Of a DNA stretch of 64,000 nt, positions 43,367 to 52,773 are shown one piece after another. Both the position numbers and the translations under genes were made by a program. Under the pieces are notes generated by a model. The model had not been told where the DNA came from. It searched no databases and worked only from the letters and a program-made list of their open reading frames with translations. How positions within the stretch are numbered: the stretch's first letter is position 1; every line of letters starts with the position of its first letter. The DNA lies in NCBI RefSeq assembly GCF_050627025.1, contig NZ_CP192472.1; one strand, written 5' to 3'. Source of the DNA: Variovorax paradoxus_P (lineage in GTDB: Bacteria; Pseudomonadota; Gammaproteobacteria; Burkholderiales; Burkholderiaceae_C).

Positions 43367-44377
43367 ATGAACAAGAAACCTCTCATTGCCCTTGGTCTCG
43401 TGGCGCTTGCTGCCGTGGCGGGTGGCTGGTGGTACGCCCATCGCTCGACAGCGCCATCGGACACGCTCGTGCTGTACGGCAATGTCGATGTGCGCCAGGT
43501 CTCGCTGGCCTTCAACGCGAATGAGCGCGTGGCGGAACTTGCCGTGCGCGAAGGCGACCATGTGCGCGCCGGCCAGGTGCTCGGCAGGCTGGACACCCGC
43601 TCGCTCGCGCTGCGCGTGGCGCAATCGCAAGCGCGCATCGGCGTGCAGGAGCAGGCGCTGCTTCGCCTGAAGACGGGAAGCCGCCCCGAAGAACTGGCAC
43701 AGGCCGGCGCGCAGGTAGCGGCCGCGCAGGCCGATGCCGACCTTGCCCAGCAGCAGCTCGCGCGCCTGCAGGCCATCGGCCAGACCACGGCCGGCCGCGC
43801 CGTGAGCCAGCAAGACCTCGACAGCGCACAGGCCCGCCGCAAGGTGGCGCTGGCGCAGCTGGACAACGCGCGCAAGGCGCAGCAGCTGGCGGTGGCGGGC
43901 CCGCGCAAGGAAGACATCGCGCAGGCGCAGGCGCAGCTCGAATCGGCGCGCGCCGACCTCGCGCTCATGAACCACCAGCTGGCCGAGGCCGAGCTCAAAT
44001 CGCCCATCGACGCGGTAGTGCGCGCCCGCCTGCTGGAGCCCGGCGACATGGCCTCGCCACAACGCCCGGCCTTCACGCTGGCAATTACCGATCCCAAGTG
44101 GGTGCGCGCCTATGTGGCCGAGCCCGACCTCGGCCGCGTGCGCGCCGGGCAGCAGGCTAGCGTGACCACCGACAGCCATCCCGACCAGCCGGTTGCAGGC
44201 AAAGTCGGCTACATCTCCTCGGTGGCCGAATTCACGCCCAAGACGGTGCAGACCGAAGAACTACGCAGCAGCCTTGTGTATGAGATTCGCGTGATGGTCG
44301 ACGACAAGGAAGACCGGCTGCGCCTCGGCATGCCGGCCACGGTGCGGCTGCAGCTGACCTCGGACGGCAGGCCGTGA
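43367..44377 (+). CDS. HlyD/YbhG-type periplasmic adaptor (membrane fusion protein)
   Basis: 336 residues. One N-terminal membrane helix (residues 5-25) is followed by a biotinyl-lipoyl half (VDVRQVSLAFNANERVAELAVREGDHVRAGQVLGRLDT region), a long Ala/Gln-rich coiled-coil hairpin (about 75-200), the second lipoyl half ELKSPIDAVVRARLLEPGD and a beta-barrel domain. It links the inner-membrane ABC exporter to the outer-membrane factor. It is first in the operon hlyD-abc-permease-permease-OMF; the next gene starts 36 bp later. Confidence 0.93.
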   Translation: MNKKPLIALGLVALAAVAGGWWYAHRSTAPSDTLVLYGNVDVRQVSLAFNANERVAELAVREGDHVRAGQVLGRLDTRSLALRVAQSQARIGVQEQALLRLKTGSRPEELAQAGAQVAAAQADADLAQQQLARLQAIGQTTAGRAVSQQDLDSAQARRKVALAQLDNARKAQQLAVAGPRKEDIAQAQAQLESARADLALMNHQLAEAELKSPIDAVVRARLLEPGDMASPQRPAFTLAITDPKWVRAYVAEPDLGRVRAGQQASVTTDSHPDQPVAGKVGYISSVAEFTPKTVQTEELRSSLVYEIRVMVDDKEDRLRLGMPATVRLQLTSDGRP

Positions 44378-44413
44378 TGACGGAGCAAGACCGCATGCTC
44401 GGAGGGACGTTGA

Positions 44414-46225
44414 ATGCTGCGCGCTGAGCCGGCCGTCAGCGGACGCTCGCTGCACAAGCGCTTTGTGGTCAAGGCGTCGAAGACAGCCGTGCACGCGCTC
44501 AACGACGTGTCGCTCGAAATTCCCGCCGGCACACTCACCGCCCTCGTCGGGCCCGATGGTGCCGGCAAGACGACGCTGCTGCGGCTCATGGCGGGCCTGA
44601 TGCGTGCCGACGAAGGCGAATTGCGCGTGCTGGGCATCGATGTATCCGCCAACCCGCAAGCGGTGCAGGACCGCATCAGCTACATGCCGCAGCGCTTCGG
44701 CCTTTACGAAGACCTGAGCGTGCAGGAGAACCTCGACCTGTACGCCGACCTGCACGGCGTGCCGCCGGCCAAGCGGCGCGAACGCTACGCGCGGCTGATG
44801 GAAATGACCGACCTGGGCCGCTTTACCGACCGGCCCGCGGGCAAGCTCTCGGGCGGCATGAAGCAGAAGCTCGGCCTGGCCTGCACGCTGGTGCGCTCGC
44901 CCGACCTGCTGCTGCTCGACGAGCCCACCGTGGGCGTCGACCCGCTCTCGCGGCGCGAGCTCTGGCAGATCGTGCAGCAGCTGGTCGATGAAGAGCGACT
45001 CTCGGTGATCGTGAGCACCGCATACCTCGACGAGGCCGAGCGCTGCAGCCATGTGTTCGTGCTGCGCGAAGGCAAGCTGATTGCACAGGGTACGCCGGCC
45101 GAGATTCGCAGCCGCGCAGAGGGCCTGTGCTTTGTTGCCGAACCTCCGCAGGGCGAGGCGCCGCGCCTGATGCAGGCCCGCCTGCTCGATGCGCAGCAAG
45201 ACATCGTCGATGCCGTTCCGCATGGCGGCGAGGTGCGCTTCATCCGCCGGCCCGGCACCGGCGACGCGGCGCTTGTGGCGCTCCTGGCAGGCGCCCACGC
45301 CGAGCCCGTGCCGGCCCGGCTCGAAGACGGCTTCATGATGCTGCTGCGCACGCAGCAGGCTCCTGCCCCCGACATCGGGCAATCGGCGGCAACCGGCGAC
45401 CTTGCACCGCCCGCGGGCGAGCCCGGCGAAGTGGTCATCGAAGTGAAAGACCTGGTGCGCCGCTTCGGTGACTTCGTGGCCGTGGCAAGCACCAGCTTCT
45501 CGGTGCGGCGCGGCGAAATCTTCGGCCTGCTCGGGCCCAACGGCGCCGGCAAGACCACCACCTTTCGCATGCTGTGCGGCCTGCTGCCCGCAAGCGGCGG
45601 CCAGTTGCGCGTGGCCGGCGTCGACCTGCGCCATGCGCGCGCACAGGCCCGGCAGCGCATCGGCTATGTGTCGCAAAAATTTGCGCTCTACGGCAACCTC
45701 ACGGTGCGCGAAAACCTTTCATTCTTTGGCGGTGCCTACGGCCTGCGCGGGCAGAAACTGCAGGAGCGCATGACCACCGTGCTGCGGCAGTTCAACCTCG
45801 AGGGCGAAATCGATGCGCCCAGCGGGCAGCTGCCTGGCGGCTACAAGCAGCGCCTGGCCATGGCGACCGGCCTGCTTCATGAGCCCGAGATACTTTTTCT
45901 CGATGAACCCACCAGCGGCGCCGACCCGTTGGCGCGCCGCGAGTTCTGGCGCCGCATTACCGCGCTGGCCGAGGGTGGCACCACCATCGTCATCACCACC
46001 CATTTCATGGAAGAGGCGGAGTATTGCGACCGCATCGTGATCCAGGACGCGGGCAAGGTGCTCGCCATTGGCACACCGCTCGAAGTTCGGGCGCAGGCGC
46101 TGGGCAGTGGCGAAAGCGGCAAGCGCATCGATATGGAACAGGCCTTTATCGGCATCGTCGAGCGGGCCCGGCGGGAAGAGCACCAGGGCCGGAAGCAGAA
46201 GAACAGCGAAAAGGTGGCGGCATGA
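44414..46225 (+). CDS. YbhF-type ABC exporter ATPase with two nucleotide-binding domains
   Basis: 603 residues containing two complete ABC domains in one chain. Domain 1 has Walker A GPDGAGKTT (residues 46-54), signature LSGGMKQKLGLA (145-156) and LLLLDEPTVGVDPLSRREL. Domain 2 has Walker A GPNGAGKTT (about 374-382), signature LPGGYKQRLAMA and LFLDEPTSGADPLARREF. The second signature has Pro instead of Ser, seen in this subgroup. It powers drug or small-molecule export. RBS GGAGGG precedes the ATG. It overlaps the next permease gene by 4 bases (ATGA). Confidence 0.94.
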   Translation: MLRAEPAVSGRSLHKRFVVKASKTAVHALNDVSLEIPAGTLTALVGPDGAGKTTLLRLMAGLMRADEGELRVLGIDVSANPQAVQDRISYMPQRFGLYEDLSVQENLDLYADLHGVPPAKRRERYARLMEMTDLGRFTDRPAGKLSGGMKQKLGLACTLVRSPDLLLLDEPTVGVDPLSRRELWQIVQQLVDEERLSVIVSTAYLDEAERCSHVFVLREGKLIAQGTPAEIRSRAEGLCFVAEPPQGEAPRLMQARLLDAQQDIVDAVPHGGEVRFIRRPGTGDAALVALLAGAHAEPVPARLEDGFMMLLRTQQAPAPDIGQSAATGDLAPPAGEPGEVVIEVKDLVRRFGDFVAVASTSFSVRRGEIFGLLGPNGAGKTTTFRMLCGLLPASGGQLRVAGVDLRHARAQARQRIGYVSQKFALYGNLTVRENLSFFGGAYGLRGQKLQERMTTVLRQFNLEGEIDAPSGQLPGGYKQRLAMATGLLHEPEILFLDEPTSGADPLARREFWRRITALAEGGTTIVITTHFMEEAEYCDRIVIQDAGKVLAIGTPLEVRAQALGSGESGKRIDMEQAFIGIVERARREEHQGRKQKNSEKVAA

Positions 46226-47367
46226 GCGGTTTCAGCGGCTTTCGCACGCGCCTGGTCTCGCTCACGCGCAAGGAGTTTCGCCAGTTGCTGCGCGACCGCA
46301 GCAACCTGGCCATCGGCATCCTGCTGCCGATGGTGCTCATCCTGATCTTCGGCTACGGCATGTCGCTCGATGTGAAGAACGCACCTGTGGGCGTGGTGCT
46401 CGAGGACGCCTCGCCCACGGCGCATGAAGCCATTGCCGGGCTGCAGCTTTCACCCACCATCGCGCCCGTTCTGCTCGGCTCCATGCACGACGCCGAGGCG
46501 TTGATGCGCGAGCGCAAGATCGACGGCATCGTGCGCGTGCCAGCCGATTTTTCGCGCTCGCTGGCTGCGGGCAATGCGCGAGTACAAGTCATCGTGCACG
46601 GTGCCGACGCGGGGCGCGCGAGCATCATCCTCGCGTACGTGAACGGCGCACTCGGCCAGTCGGCCGTGCGCCAGCGCGACCGCGGCGGCGGCACGGCGGG
46701 CGCTGCTCCAGCCGCCGCAGGCCGCGTCACGGTCGAGCAGCGCATGTGGTTCAACACCGCAAACACCAGCACGTGGTACCTGGTACCCGGGCTCATCGTG
46801 CTCATCATGACGCTCGTCGGCGCGTTTCTCACCGCCCTGGTCATGGCACGCGAATGGGAGCGCGGCACGCTCGAGGCGCTGTTTGTCACGCCGGTGCGGC
46901 CGATCGAAATACTGCTGGCCAAGATCATCCCGTACTTTGCGGTCGGCATGCTCGGCCTGGCGCTGTGCCTGCTGGCCGCGCGCTTCCTGTTCGCGGTGCC
47001 GATGGTCGGCTCGCTCTTCGTGGTGGTGCTCAGTTCCATGCTCTACCTGATCGTGGCGGTAAGCCTGGGCCTGGTGATCTCGTCCGTTACGCGCAACCAG
47101 TTTCTCGCGAGCCAGGTGGCGCTGATCGCGACCTTCATGCCCTCGATGATGCTGTCGGGCTTTCTGTTCGACCTGCGCAACGTGCCCGCCCTGGTGCGCG
47201 CCATCGGCCATGTACTGCCGGCAACCTACTTCATGGACCTCATCAAGACGCTGTTCCTCGCGGGCGACGTCTGGCCGCTGATCTGGCGCAACTGCGCAAT
47301 CCTTGCCGCCTACGCGGTGGGGTTGCCGCTGCTTGCCCGCGCCGTGACGCGCAAGAGCCTCGACTGA
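46222..47367 (+). CDS. YbhS-type ABC-2 permease
   Basis: 381 residues. ABC-2 exporter layout: one membrane helix near residue 30 (LAIGILLPMVLILIFGYG), a large periplasmic domain, then five helices starting at WYLVPGLIVLIMTLVGAFLT with the coupling segment REWERGTLEALFVTPVRPIEI. It pairs with the following permease to form the membrane channel. The ATG at 46222 is coupled to the ATPase gene; an in-frame upstream extension lies within that gene and was rejected. Confidence 0.93.
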   Translation: MSGFSGFRTRLVSLTRKEFRQLLRDRSNLAIGILLPMVLILIFGYGMSLDVKNAPVGVVLEDASPTAHEAIAGLQLSPTIAPVLLGSMHDAEALMRERKIDGIVRVPADFSRSLAAGNARVQVIVHGADAGRASIILAYVNGALGQSAVRQRDRGGGTAGAAPAAAGRVTVEQRMWFNTANTSTWYLVPGLIVLIMTLVGAFLTALVMAREWERGTLEALFVTPVRPIEILLAKIIPYFAVGMLGLALCLLAARFLFAVPMVGSLFVVVLSSMLYLIVAVSLGLVISSVTRNQFLASQVALIATFMPSMMLSGFLFDLRNVPALVRAIGHVLPATYFMDLIKTLFLAGDVWPLIWRNCAILAAYAVGLPLLARAVTRKSLD

Positions 47368-47380
47368 AGAACGGCCCACC

Positions 47381-48499
47381 ATGACCGACTTTCTGCTGCG
47401 CATTGCCAATCTCTGCCGAAAAGAGCTTCTCGCCATCCTCAAGGACCCGGCAAGCCGCGTGATCCTGTTCGTTCCGGCGATCATGCAAAGCCTCATCTTC
47501 GGGTACGGCGCCACGTACGATCTTTCGAACGTGCCCTATGCCCTGCTCGACCAGAGCCGCACGGGTGCGTCGGCCGAGCTGATCGCGCACCTCGACAGCA
47601 CCGGCGTTTTTCATCGCGTGGCCACGCTGCGTACGCAGACCGACACCCGCGAGGTGATCGACACCGAGAAAGCGCTGCTGGTGATCCAGATTGCGCCCAA
47701 CTTCGAGCAGCAGCTCAGCGCCGGCCGGCCCGCGGCCATTCAGCTGATTCTGGATGCGCGCAACTCCAACACGGCGGGCTCGGCGGCCGGCTATGTAAGC
47801 TCGGTGGTCGAACGCTACAACGCCGAGCTGCGCGCACGGGCCGGCGCACCCGGGGCGGCGCTCACCATCGAGTCGCGCGCATGGTTCAACCCGAACCTCG
47901 AGACGCGATGGAACCTGCTGCCCGGCCTGATTGCCGCGCTAAGCATGCTGCAGACGCTGCTGCTCACCGCGCTTTCGGTGGCACGCGAGCGCGAGCAAGG
48001 CACCTTCGACCAGTTGCTGGTCACGCCGATGTCGCCGATCGAAATCATGATTGGCAAGGCGATGCCGCCGGTGCTGGTCGGCCTCGCGCAGTCGACGCTG
48101 ATCCTGCTGGTGGCGCGGTTCTGGTTCGGCATTCCGATGGCGGGCTCACTGGCCACGCTCTACATCGGTCTGGTCTTCTTCACCGTGGCCAGCGTGGGCA
48201 TCGGCCTTTCGATCTCGGCCGTGTCGGCCAACATGCAGCAGGCCATGCTCTACACCTTCGTGCTGCTGATGCCGATGATGCTGCTGTCCGGCCTGACCAC
48301 GCCGGTGCGCAACATGCCGCACGCGCTGCAGGTCATCACCATGGCCAACCCGCTGCGCTTTGCAATCGACCTGGTGCAGCGTGTGTACCTCGAAGGCGTG
48401 GGCCTCGCCACGGTGTGGCACAACCTGATTCCCCTTTCGGTCATCGCCCTTGTCACGCTGCCATTGGCGGCCTGGCTTTTTCGCCATCGCCTGGCCTGA
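47381..48499 (+). CDS. YbhR-type ABC-2 permease
   Basis: 372 residues, paralogous to the previous protein with the same layout: N-terminal helix (VILFVPAIMQSLIFGYGAT), periplasmic domain, five C-terminal helices and the segment REREQGTFDQLLVTPMSPIEI. It starts 13 bp after the previous stop codon. Two different permeases with one double ATPase is the hallmark of the YbhFSR family. Confidence 0.93.
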   Translation: MTDFLLRIANLCRKELLAILKDPASRVILFVPAIMQSLIFGYGATYDLSNVPYALLDQSRTGASAELIAHLDSTGVFHRVATLRTQTDTREVIDTEKALLVIQIAPNFEQQLSAGRPAAIQLILDARNSNTAGSAAGYVSSVVERYNAELRARAGAPGAALTIESRAWFNPNLETRWNLLPGLIAALSMLQTLLLTALSVAREREQGTFDQLLVTPMSPIEIMIGKAMPPVLVGLAQSTLILLVARFWFGIPMAGSLATLYIGLVFFTVASVGIGLSISAVSANMQQAMLYTFVLLMPMMLLSGLTTPVRNMPHALQVITMANPLRFAIDLVQRVYLEGVGLATVWHNLIPLSVIALVTLPLAAWLFRHRLA

Positions 48500-48515
48500 A
48501 CCCCGGGAGTTTCGC

Positions 48516-50057
48516 ATGCCTGCATCACGCACCCTCTTGCCTTGTTTCTCGCTCGCACTTGTTCTTGCGGGTTGCGCCGTGGGGCCCGACCACCGGCCTG
48601 CCGAGCCGCAGATGCCCGGCGATTGGTCCGCATGGCACGGCGGTTCTCCGGCACTCCTCGGCGCCGAGCGGAACGCCGCAACAACCGCCGTGGCCTCCAC
48701 CGACTGGAAAGCCTTCAACGACGCGTTGCTCGACCGGTTGCAGGCACGTGCGCTCGCGGCCAACCACGACCTGCAGACCTCTTCCCTGCGCTTTGCGCAA
48801 AGCCGTGTCCAGCGCACCGCTGCAGCGGCCCAACAAGGCCCGCAGGTCAACGCCAGTGGCGGTGTCAGCCGGCAGCGGCAAAGCGAAAGCGGCGCAGCCA
48901 CGCGAATGATCGATGCGCTGGGCTCGTCGATGGCCAACCGCGACCAGCTGATCCGCACCCTGAGCGAGCCCTACAACCTTTACCAGGCGGGCTTCGACGC
49001 GTCCTGGGAGATCGACCTGTGGGGCCGCGTGCGCCGCAGCATCGAGGCCGCGGATGCAGACACTGGCGCATCGGCGGCGCTGCTGCGCCAGGTACAGCTC
49101 AGCGTGCAAGCCGAGGTTGCGCGCAACTACTTCGAGTTGCGCGGTGTGCAGCGCGAACTGCGCCTGGCGCGCGCCGACATTGCAGCTGCCGCCGAGTCGC
49201 TCGAACTGGTGCAGGCGCGCGCCAATGGCGGCCTGGTCACCGACCTCGACCCGACGCGGCAACGCACGCAGCTGGCCGAACTGAAGGCCCGCCTTCCGAT
49301 GCTGCTGCAGCAAGAGGCACAAGCCATGAACCAGATCACCCTCTTGACGGGTGCGCCGCCCGGTAGCCTGAATGCCGAACTCGCAGTGTCTGAGGCCGGC
49401 CGCACAACCGGGGAAACAAAGGAGCTCGAGGCACTGCAGGCGCCGCAGCTCCCCGAACTTGCGCTGGGCCTGCCCTCCGAGCTGGCCAGGCGCCGGCCCG
49501 ACATTGCCGCAGCGGAGGCGCAATTGCATGCCGCCACCGCGCGCATCGGGGTTGCCGTGGCAGACCTCTATCCGCGCGTGACGCTGGGCGCGGGCTTCGG
49601 CTTCGAATCGGTAGGTAGCGAACGTTTTGGCGACTGGGGCAGCCGGCAGTGGCATGTGGGCCCTTCGATCAGCCTGCCCATCTTCGACAACGGCCGGCGC
49701 CGGAGCGCGGTCACCTTGCGCGAACTGCAGCAGCAGGAAGCAGCCGTGGCCTTCCAGCAGACCGTGCTCAAGGCGTGGCACGAAATCGATTCCGCGTTGA
49801 GCGCCTATGCCGCAGAACGCCAGCGCCAAGCCGAGCTTGCAGAGCGCGAGCGCCACAGCCGCGATGCGCTCACGCTGGCGCACGCGCGCTATGCCAACGG
49901 GCTGACGGATTTCGGTGTCGAGCTGGACGCTCGGCGCACGCTGCTGCAGGCGCGGCGAGACCAGGCGCAAAGCATGAGCCGCCTGGCGGTCAGCCTCGTG
50001 GCGGTGTACAAGGCACTCGGCGGCAGTGCGCCAACGCCTATGAGCGCACCGGGCTAG
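48516..50057 (+). CDS. NodT-family outer-membrane efflux lipoprotein
   Basis: 513 residues. Lipoprotein signal with lipobox LAGC (Cys20), then the NodT start VGPDHRPAEPQMPGDW. Two repeated OEP domains carry the usual YQAGFDASWEIDLWGRVRR and FDNGRRRSAVTLRELQQQEAA segments. It forms the outer-membrane channel of the tripartite exporter. E. coli ybhGFSR has no such gene in the operon, so this operon is self-contained. The 3' end overlaps the convergent ROK-like gene by 4 bases. Confidence 0.93.
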   Translation: MPASRTLLPCFSLALVLAGCAVGPDHRPAEPQMPGDWSAWHGGSPALLGAERNAATTAVASTDWKAFNDALLDRLQARALAANHDLQTSSLRFAQSRVQRTAAAAQQGPQVNASGGVSRQRQSESGAATRMIDALGSSMANRDQLIRTLSEPYNLYQAGFDASWEIDLWGRVRRSIEAADADTGASAALLRQVQLSVQAEVARNYFELRGVQRELRLARADIAAAAESLELVQARANGGLVTDLDPTRQRTQLAELKARLPMLLQQEAQAMNQITLLTGAPPGSLNAELAVSEAGRTTGETKELEALQAPQLPELALGLPSELARRRPDIAAAEAQLHAATARIGVAVADLYPRVTLGAGFGFESVGSERFGDWGSRQWHVGPSISLPIFDNGRRRSAVTLRELQQQEAAVAFQQTVLKAWHEIDSALSAYAAERQRQAELAERERHSRDALTLAHARYANGLTDFGVELDARRTLLQARRDQAQSMSRLAVSLVAVYKALGGSAPTPMSAPG

Positions 50058-51106
50058 AAGGTATTGGTGAAGCTCGCGTTGCCCAGGCCGGTGCCGATGG
50101 TCAGCACGCCCCAGTGGCAAACATCGCGCATGAAAGGCAGTTCGCTCAGCCCCTGTACCACCGCGTCGTTGTGCATCAGGATGAGCGTGGGCCCTGAGCC
50201 GATCATCGGCATGCGGCGCCACAGCGCGCTGGGCAGGTGAAACGCGCGGCTTTCCCAGTCGCCTGGCAGGTTCTGCGTTCCGCGTTCGATCGATCCGTCC
50301 TTGCGGATCAGGCCCGGGCAGGCAATGCCGATGAAAGGCGCCAGGCTGATGTCCTTGCGCTCGCAGTAGCGAACCATGTCCTCGAGCATGAGCGCAATGC
50401 GCTCCACCATGTCGGTACGGTTGGGGCCGTCGTCCGCGTGCCGCCACTTCTCCCTTCGCACCACCCTGGCCATCGACAGGTCGCGCGCCTTGCTCCGGCG
50501 CGTTTTCACAATGCCGCAGCGCACATTGGTGCCGCCAATGTCCACCGCAAGAATGGCGTCGTGCTTCTTCAGCATGGCCGGCGGCGTCAGGTGCACCCAG
50601 CCGATCAGGCCGCCGTCGTCGACGTCGTGCGACAGACGGCCGAGTTGAACGTGCAGGCCCATGTCCTGGATGATTGCAGCAGTCTGCAAAATGGCGCGCT
50701 CGCCCACGTCGCTTTCAATGAAGCCGCCGCCCACTACTATGCGCTCCACCTTCTTCCATGAGGGCTGCCGTGTGAATCGCTGGATCACGAAGGCCAGCTC
50801 TTCGGCAAACTCCTCGATGGCGCCGTGCATCAGGTCGCCGGCGGCCGACGTGTTTTGCAGCACGCGGTCGAGCTGCTTCTTGCTGAGGTCGCGCGAGTGT
50901 TCCTTGCCCAGCGGGTCGATGCCGGTCTTGCGGCGGCGCTTGCGCCAGCGCTCGAGCAGTTCCCTGAAGGCTGTCTGGCTGGCCTGGTCGCCCACAAAGC
51001 CGTCCTTGTCGCGCAGTTGCAGGCTGTAGCCCTCCACCCGCAGCCCCGGGAGTTCGCGCAGGCCGTGAACGTCAGGGCCGGGCAAGAGATGGGTTTTCTT
51101 GTTCAT
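50054..51106 (-). CDS. ROK/hexokinase-like sugar kinase with circularly permuted domain order
   Basis: 350 residues. Actin-fold sugar-kinase motifs are present but in rotated order. The adenosine-binding GGG motif normally found in the C-terminal half (VERIVVGGGFIES) is at residues 120-132. The phosphate-1 motif normally at the N-terminus (ILAVDIGGTNVRCGIV) is at 185-200, followed by ACPGLIRKDGSI, GTQNLPGDW, the catalytic Asp in MHNDAVVQGL (312-320) and the phosphate-2 motif TIGTGLGNASF at 336-346, four residues before the end of the chain. The first 115 residues are charged and unlike ROK proteins. It should phosphorylate a hexose or related sugar if the fold is intact. Start set at ATG 51106; a GTG three codons earlier is possible. 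Confidence 0.75.
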   Translation of the reverse strand: MNKKTHLLPGPDVHGLRELPGLRVEGYSLQLRDKDGFVGDQASQTAFRELLERWRKRRRKTGIDPLGKEHSRDLSKKQLDRVLQNTSAAGDLMHGAIEEFAEELAFVIQRFTRQPSWKKVERIVVGGGFIESDVGERAILQTAAIIQDMGLHVQLGRLSHDVDDGGLIGWVHLTPPAMLKKHDAILAVDIGGTNVRCGIVKTRRSKARDLSMARVVRREKWRHADDGPNRTDMVERIALMLEDMVRYCERKDISLAPFIGIACPGLIRKDGSIERGTQNLPGDWESRAFHLPSALWRRMPMIGSGPTLILMHNDAVVQGLSELPFMRDVCHWGVLTIGTGLGNASFTNTF

Positions 51107-51198
51107 GGAAACCACTATGGATGAGTTCGCCTCGGCAACGCATCGGTAGCCCGCACCAAGGTTTGTAGGAGATTGGCGGGTGCACCCGGCGCCTTTCG

Positions 51199-52773
51199 AT
51201 GTCTATACACTGGCCCCCGATGCACCTGCCCCACCGCATCTTGCGCACCGCCCTGTTGTTGCTCACCCTTGCCTGGCTCTGCGTCGCCGCATCGGCGCAG
51301 CCCGGCGAAGGCACGCTGCGCGTCGGCTCCAAGCGCTTCACCGAGTCGTACATCCTGGCCGAGCTGCTGGCGCAGACGGCGGCACCGCACACCGCATCGC
51401 CGCCCGTCGTGCGGCAGGGCCTGGGCAACACCGCAATCGTCTACGAGGCACTGCGCTCGGGTGCCATCGACGTGTATGCCGAGTACACCGGCACCATCGC
51501 GCTCGAAATACTCAAGGGCTCGCCAACCGAAACGCGCGAGGCCATGAATGCGGCACTGGCGCCGCTGGGCCTTGGCGTGGCCGTTCCGCTGGGGTTCAAC
51601 GACGGCTATGCACTGGCGGTGCGCGCAGACGACGCAGAGCGGCTGGGCCTGCGCACGCTGAGCGACCTGGCGCGCCACCCCGAACTCAAGCTTGGGCTGT
51701 CGAACGAGTTCATCGGCCGCGCCGACGGGTGGAGGGGCCTTGCCGCGCGCTACGGCTTTACGCAGACACCGACCGGCCTCGACCATGGCCTGGCCTACGA
51801 AGCGGTGGCAGCGAAGCAGATCGATGCGATCGACATCTACACCACCGACGCCAAGATCGACCACCTCGGCCTGCGGGTGCTCGAAGACGACAAGAAGTAC
51901 TTTCCGCGCTACGACGCGGTGCTGCTGTACCGGCTGGACCTGCCAGCCCGGCTACCGAAAGCCTGGGCTGCGCTGCAAGCGCTCGAAGGCCGCATCGACG
52001 AGCGCGCGATGATTGCAATGAACGCCCGCGCCGAGCTGCAAAGCGTGCCCTTCGATGCGATTGCACGCGACTTTCTGTCCGGCACCGGCAACAGCGGCAA
52101 GGCCCAGCCGAAAGAGGTCAGGCGTGGTTTCACCGCCAAGCTGTTCGGCCCCGATCTGTGGCAGCTCACGCGGCAGCATCTGGTGCTGGTGGCGGTGTCG
52201 GTGGGTGTTGCGATTCTGATTGGCGTGCCGGTCGCGATCCTTGTGTTCTCGCATGTACGGCTGCGGGCAGCGGTGCTCGGTGTTGCCAGCATTTTGCAGA
52301 CCGTGCCATCCCTGGCCTTGCTGGCCGTGCTCATCTCGCTGCTGGGCGCCATTGGTGCGCTGCCGGCATTGATTGCGCTCACGCTCTATTCGCTGCTGCC
52401 GATCATGCGCAACACGGTAACGGGCCTTGCCGAAGTGCCGAACGGCCTGCGCATGGCAGGCACCGCCCTTGGCATGACACCGCCGCAGAGCCTGCGGCTG
52501 GTGCTGCTGCCGCTTGCCTTGCCCACGCTGCTGGCGGGCATTCGAACGGCAACGGCCATTGCCATTGGTACCGCAACCATCGCGGCTTTCATCGGCGCGG
52601 GCGGTTTTGGCGAACGAATCGTGACCGGCCTTGCGCTCAACGACCGCGAACTGCTTTTGGCGGGCGCGCTGCCGGCTGCGGCGCTGGCGCTGCTGAGCGA
52701 GGGGATCTTCGAACTCGTGGAAATGATGATGCGCCGGCGGCGCCGGGCTCCGCCGCTTTCGCCTCTGCCTTGA
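51199..52773 (+). CDS. Osmoprotectant (OpuC/ProWX-like) ABC transporter, fused binding protein and permease
   Basis: 524 residues. After a signal peptide (ending AASAQ near residue 34) there is a glycine-betaine/choline-type binding domain (LRVGSKRFTESYILAELLAQ, then LRSGAIDVYAEYTGTIALE; about 38-300). A BPD permease domain follows from about 325 with the EAA-like loop GLRMAGTALGMTPPQSLRLVLLPLALP (shown here only as a landmark around residues 415-440). Such fusions import quaternary amines or similar osmolytes. No ATPase gene lies within reach on either side, so the ATPase must be encoded elsewhere. An alternative start is the ATG at 51220. The 3' end overlaps the convergent lysR by 137 bp. 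Confidence 0.87.
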   Translation: MSIHWPPMHLPHRILRTALLLLTLAWLCVAASAQPGEGTLRVGSKRFTESYILAELLAQTAAPHTASPPVVRQGLGNTAIVYEALRSGAIDVYAEYTGTIALEILKGSPTETREAMNAALAPLGLGVAVPLGFNDGYALAVRADDAERLGLRTLSDLARHPELKLGLSNEFIGRADGWRGLAARYGFTQTPTGLDHGLAYEAVAAKQIDAIDIYTTDAKIDHLGLRVLEDDKKYFPRYDAVLLYRLDLPARLPKAWAALQALEGRIDERAMIAMNARAELQSVPFDAIARDFLSGTGNSGKAQPKEVRRGFTAKLFGPDLWQLTRQHLVLVAVSVGVAILIGVPVAILVFSHVRLRAAVLGVASILQTVPSLALLAVLISLLGAIGALPALIALTLYSLLPIMRNTVTGLAEVPNGLRMAGTALGMTPPQSLRLVLLPLALPTLLAGIRTATAIAIGTATIAAFIGAGGFGERIVTGLALNDRELLLAGALPAAALALLSEGIFELVEMMMRRRRRAPPLSPLP

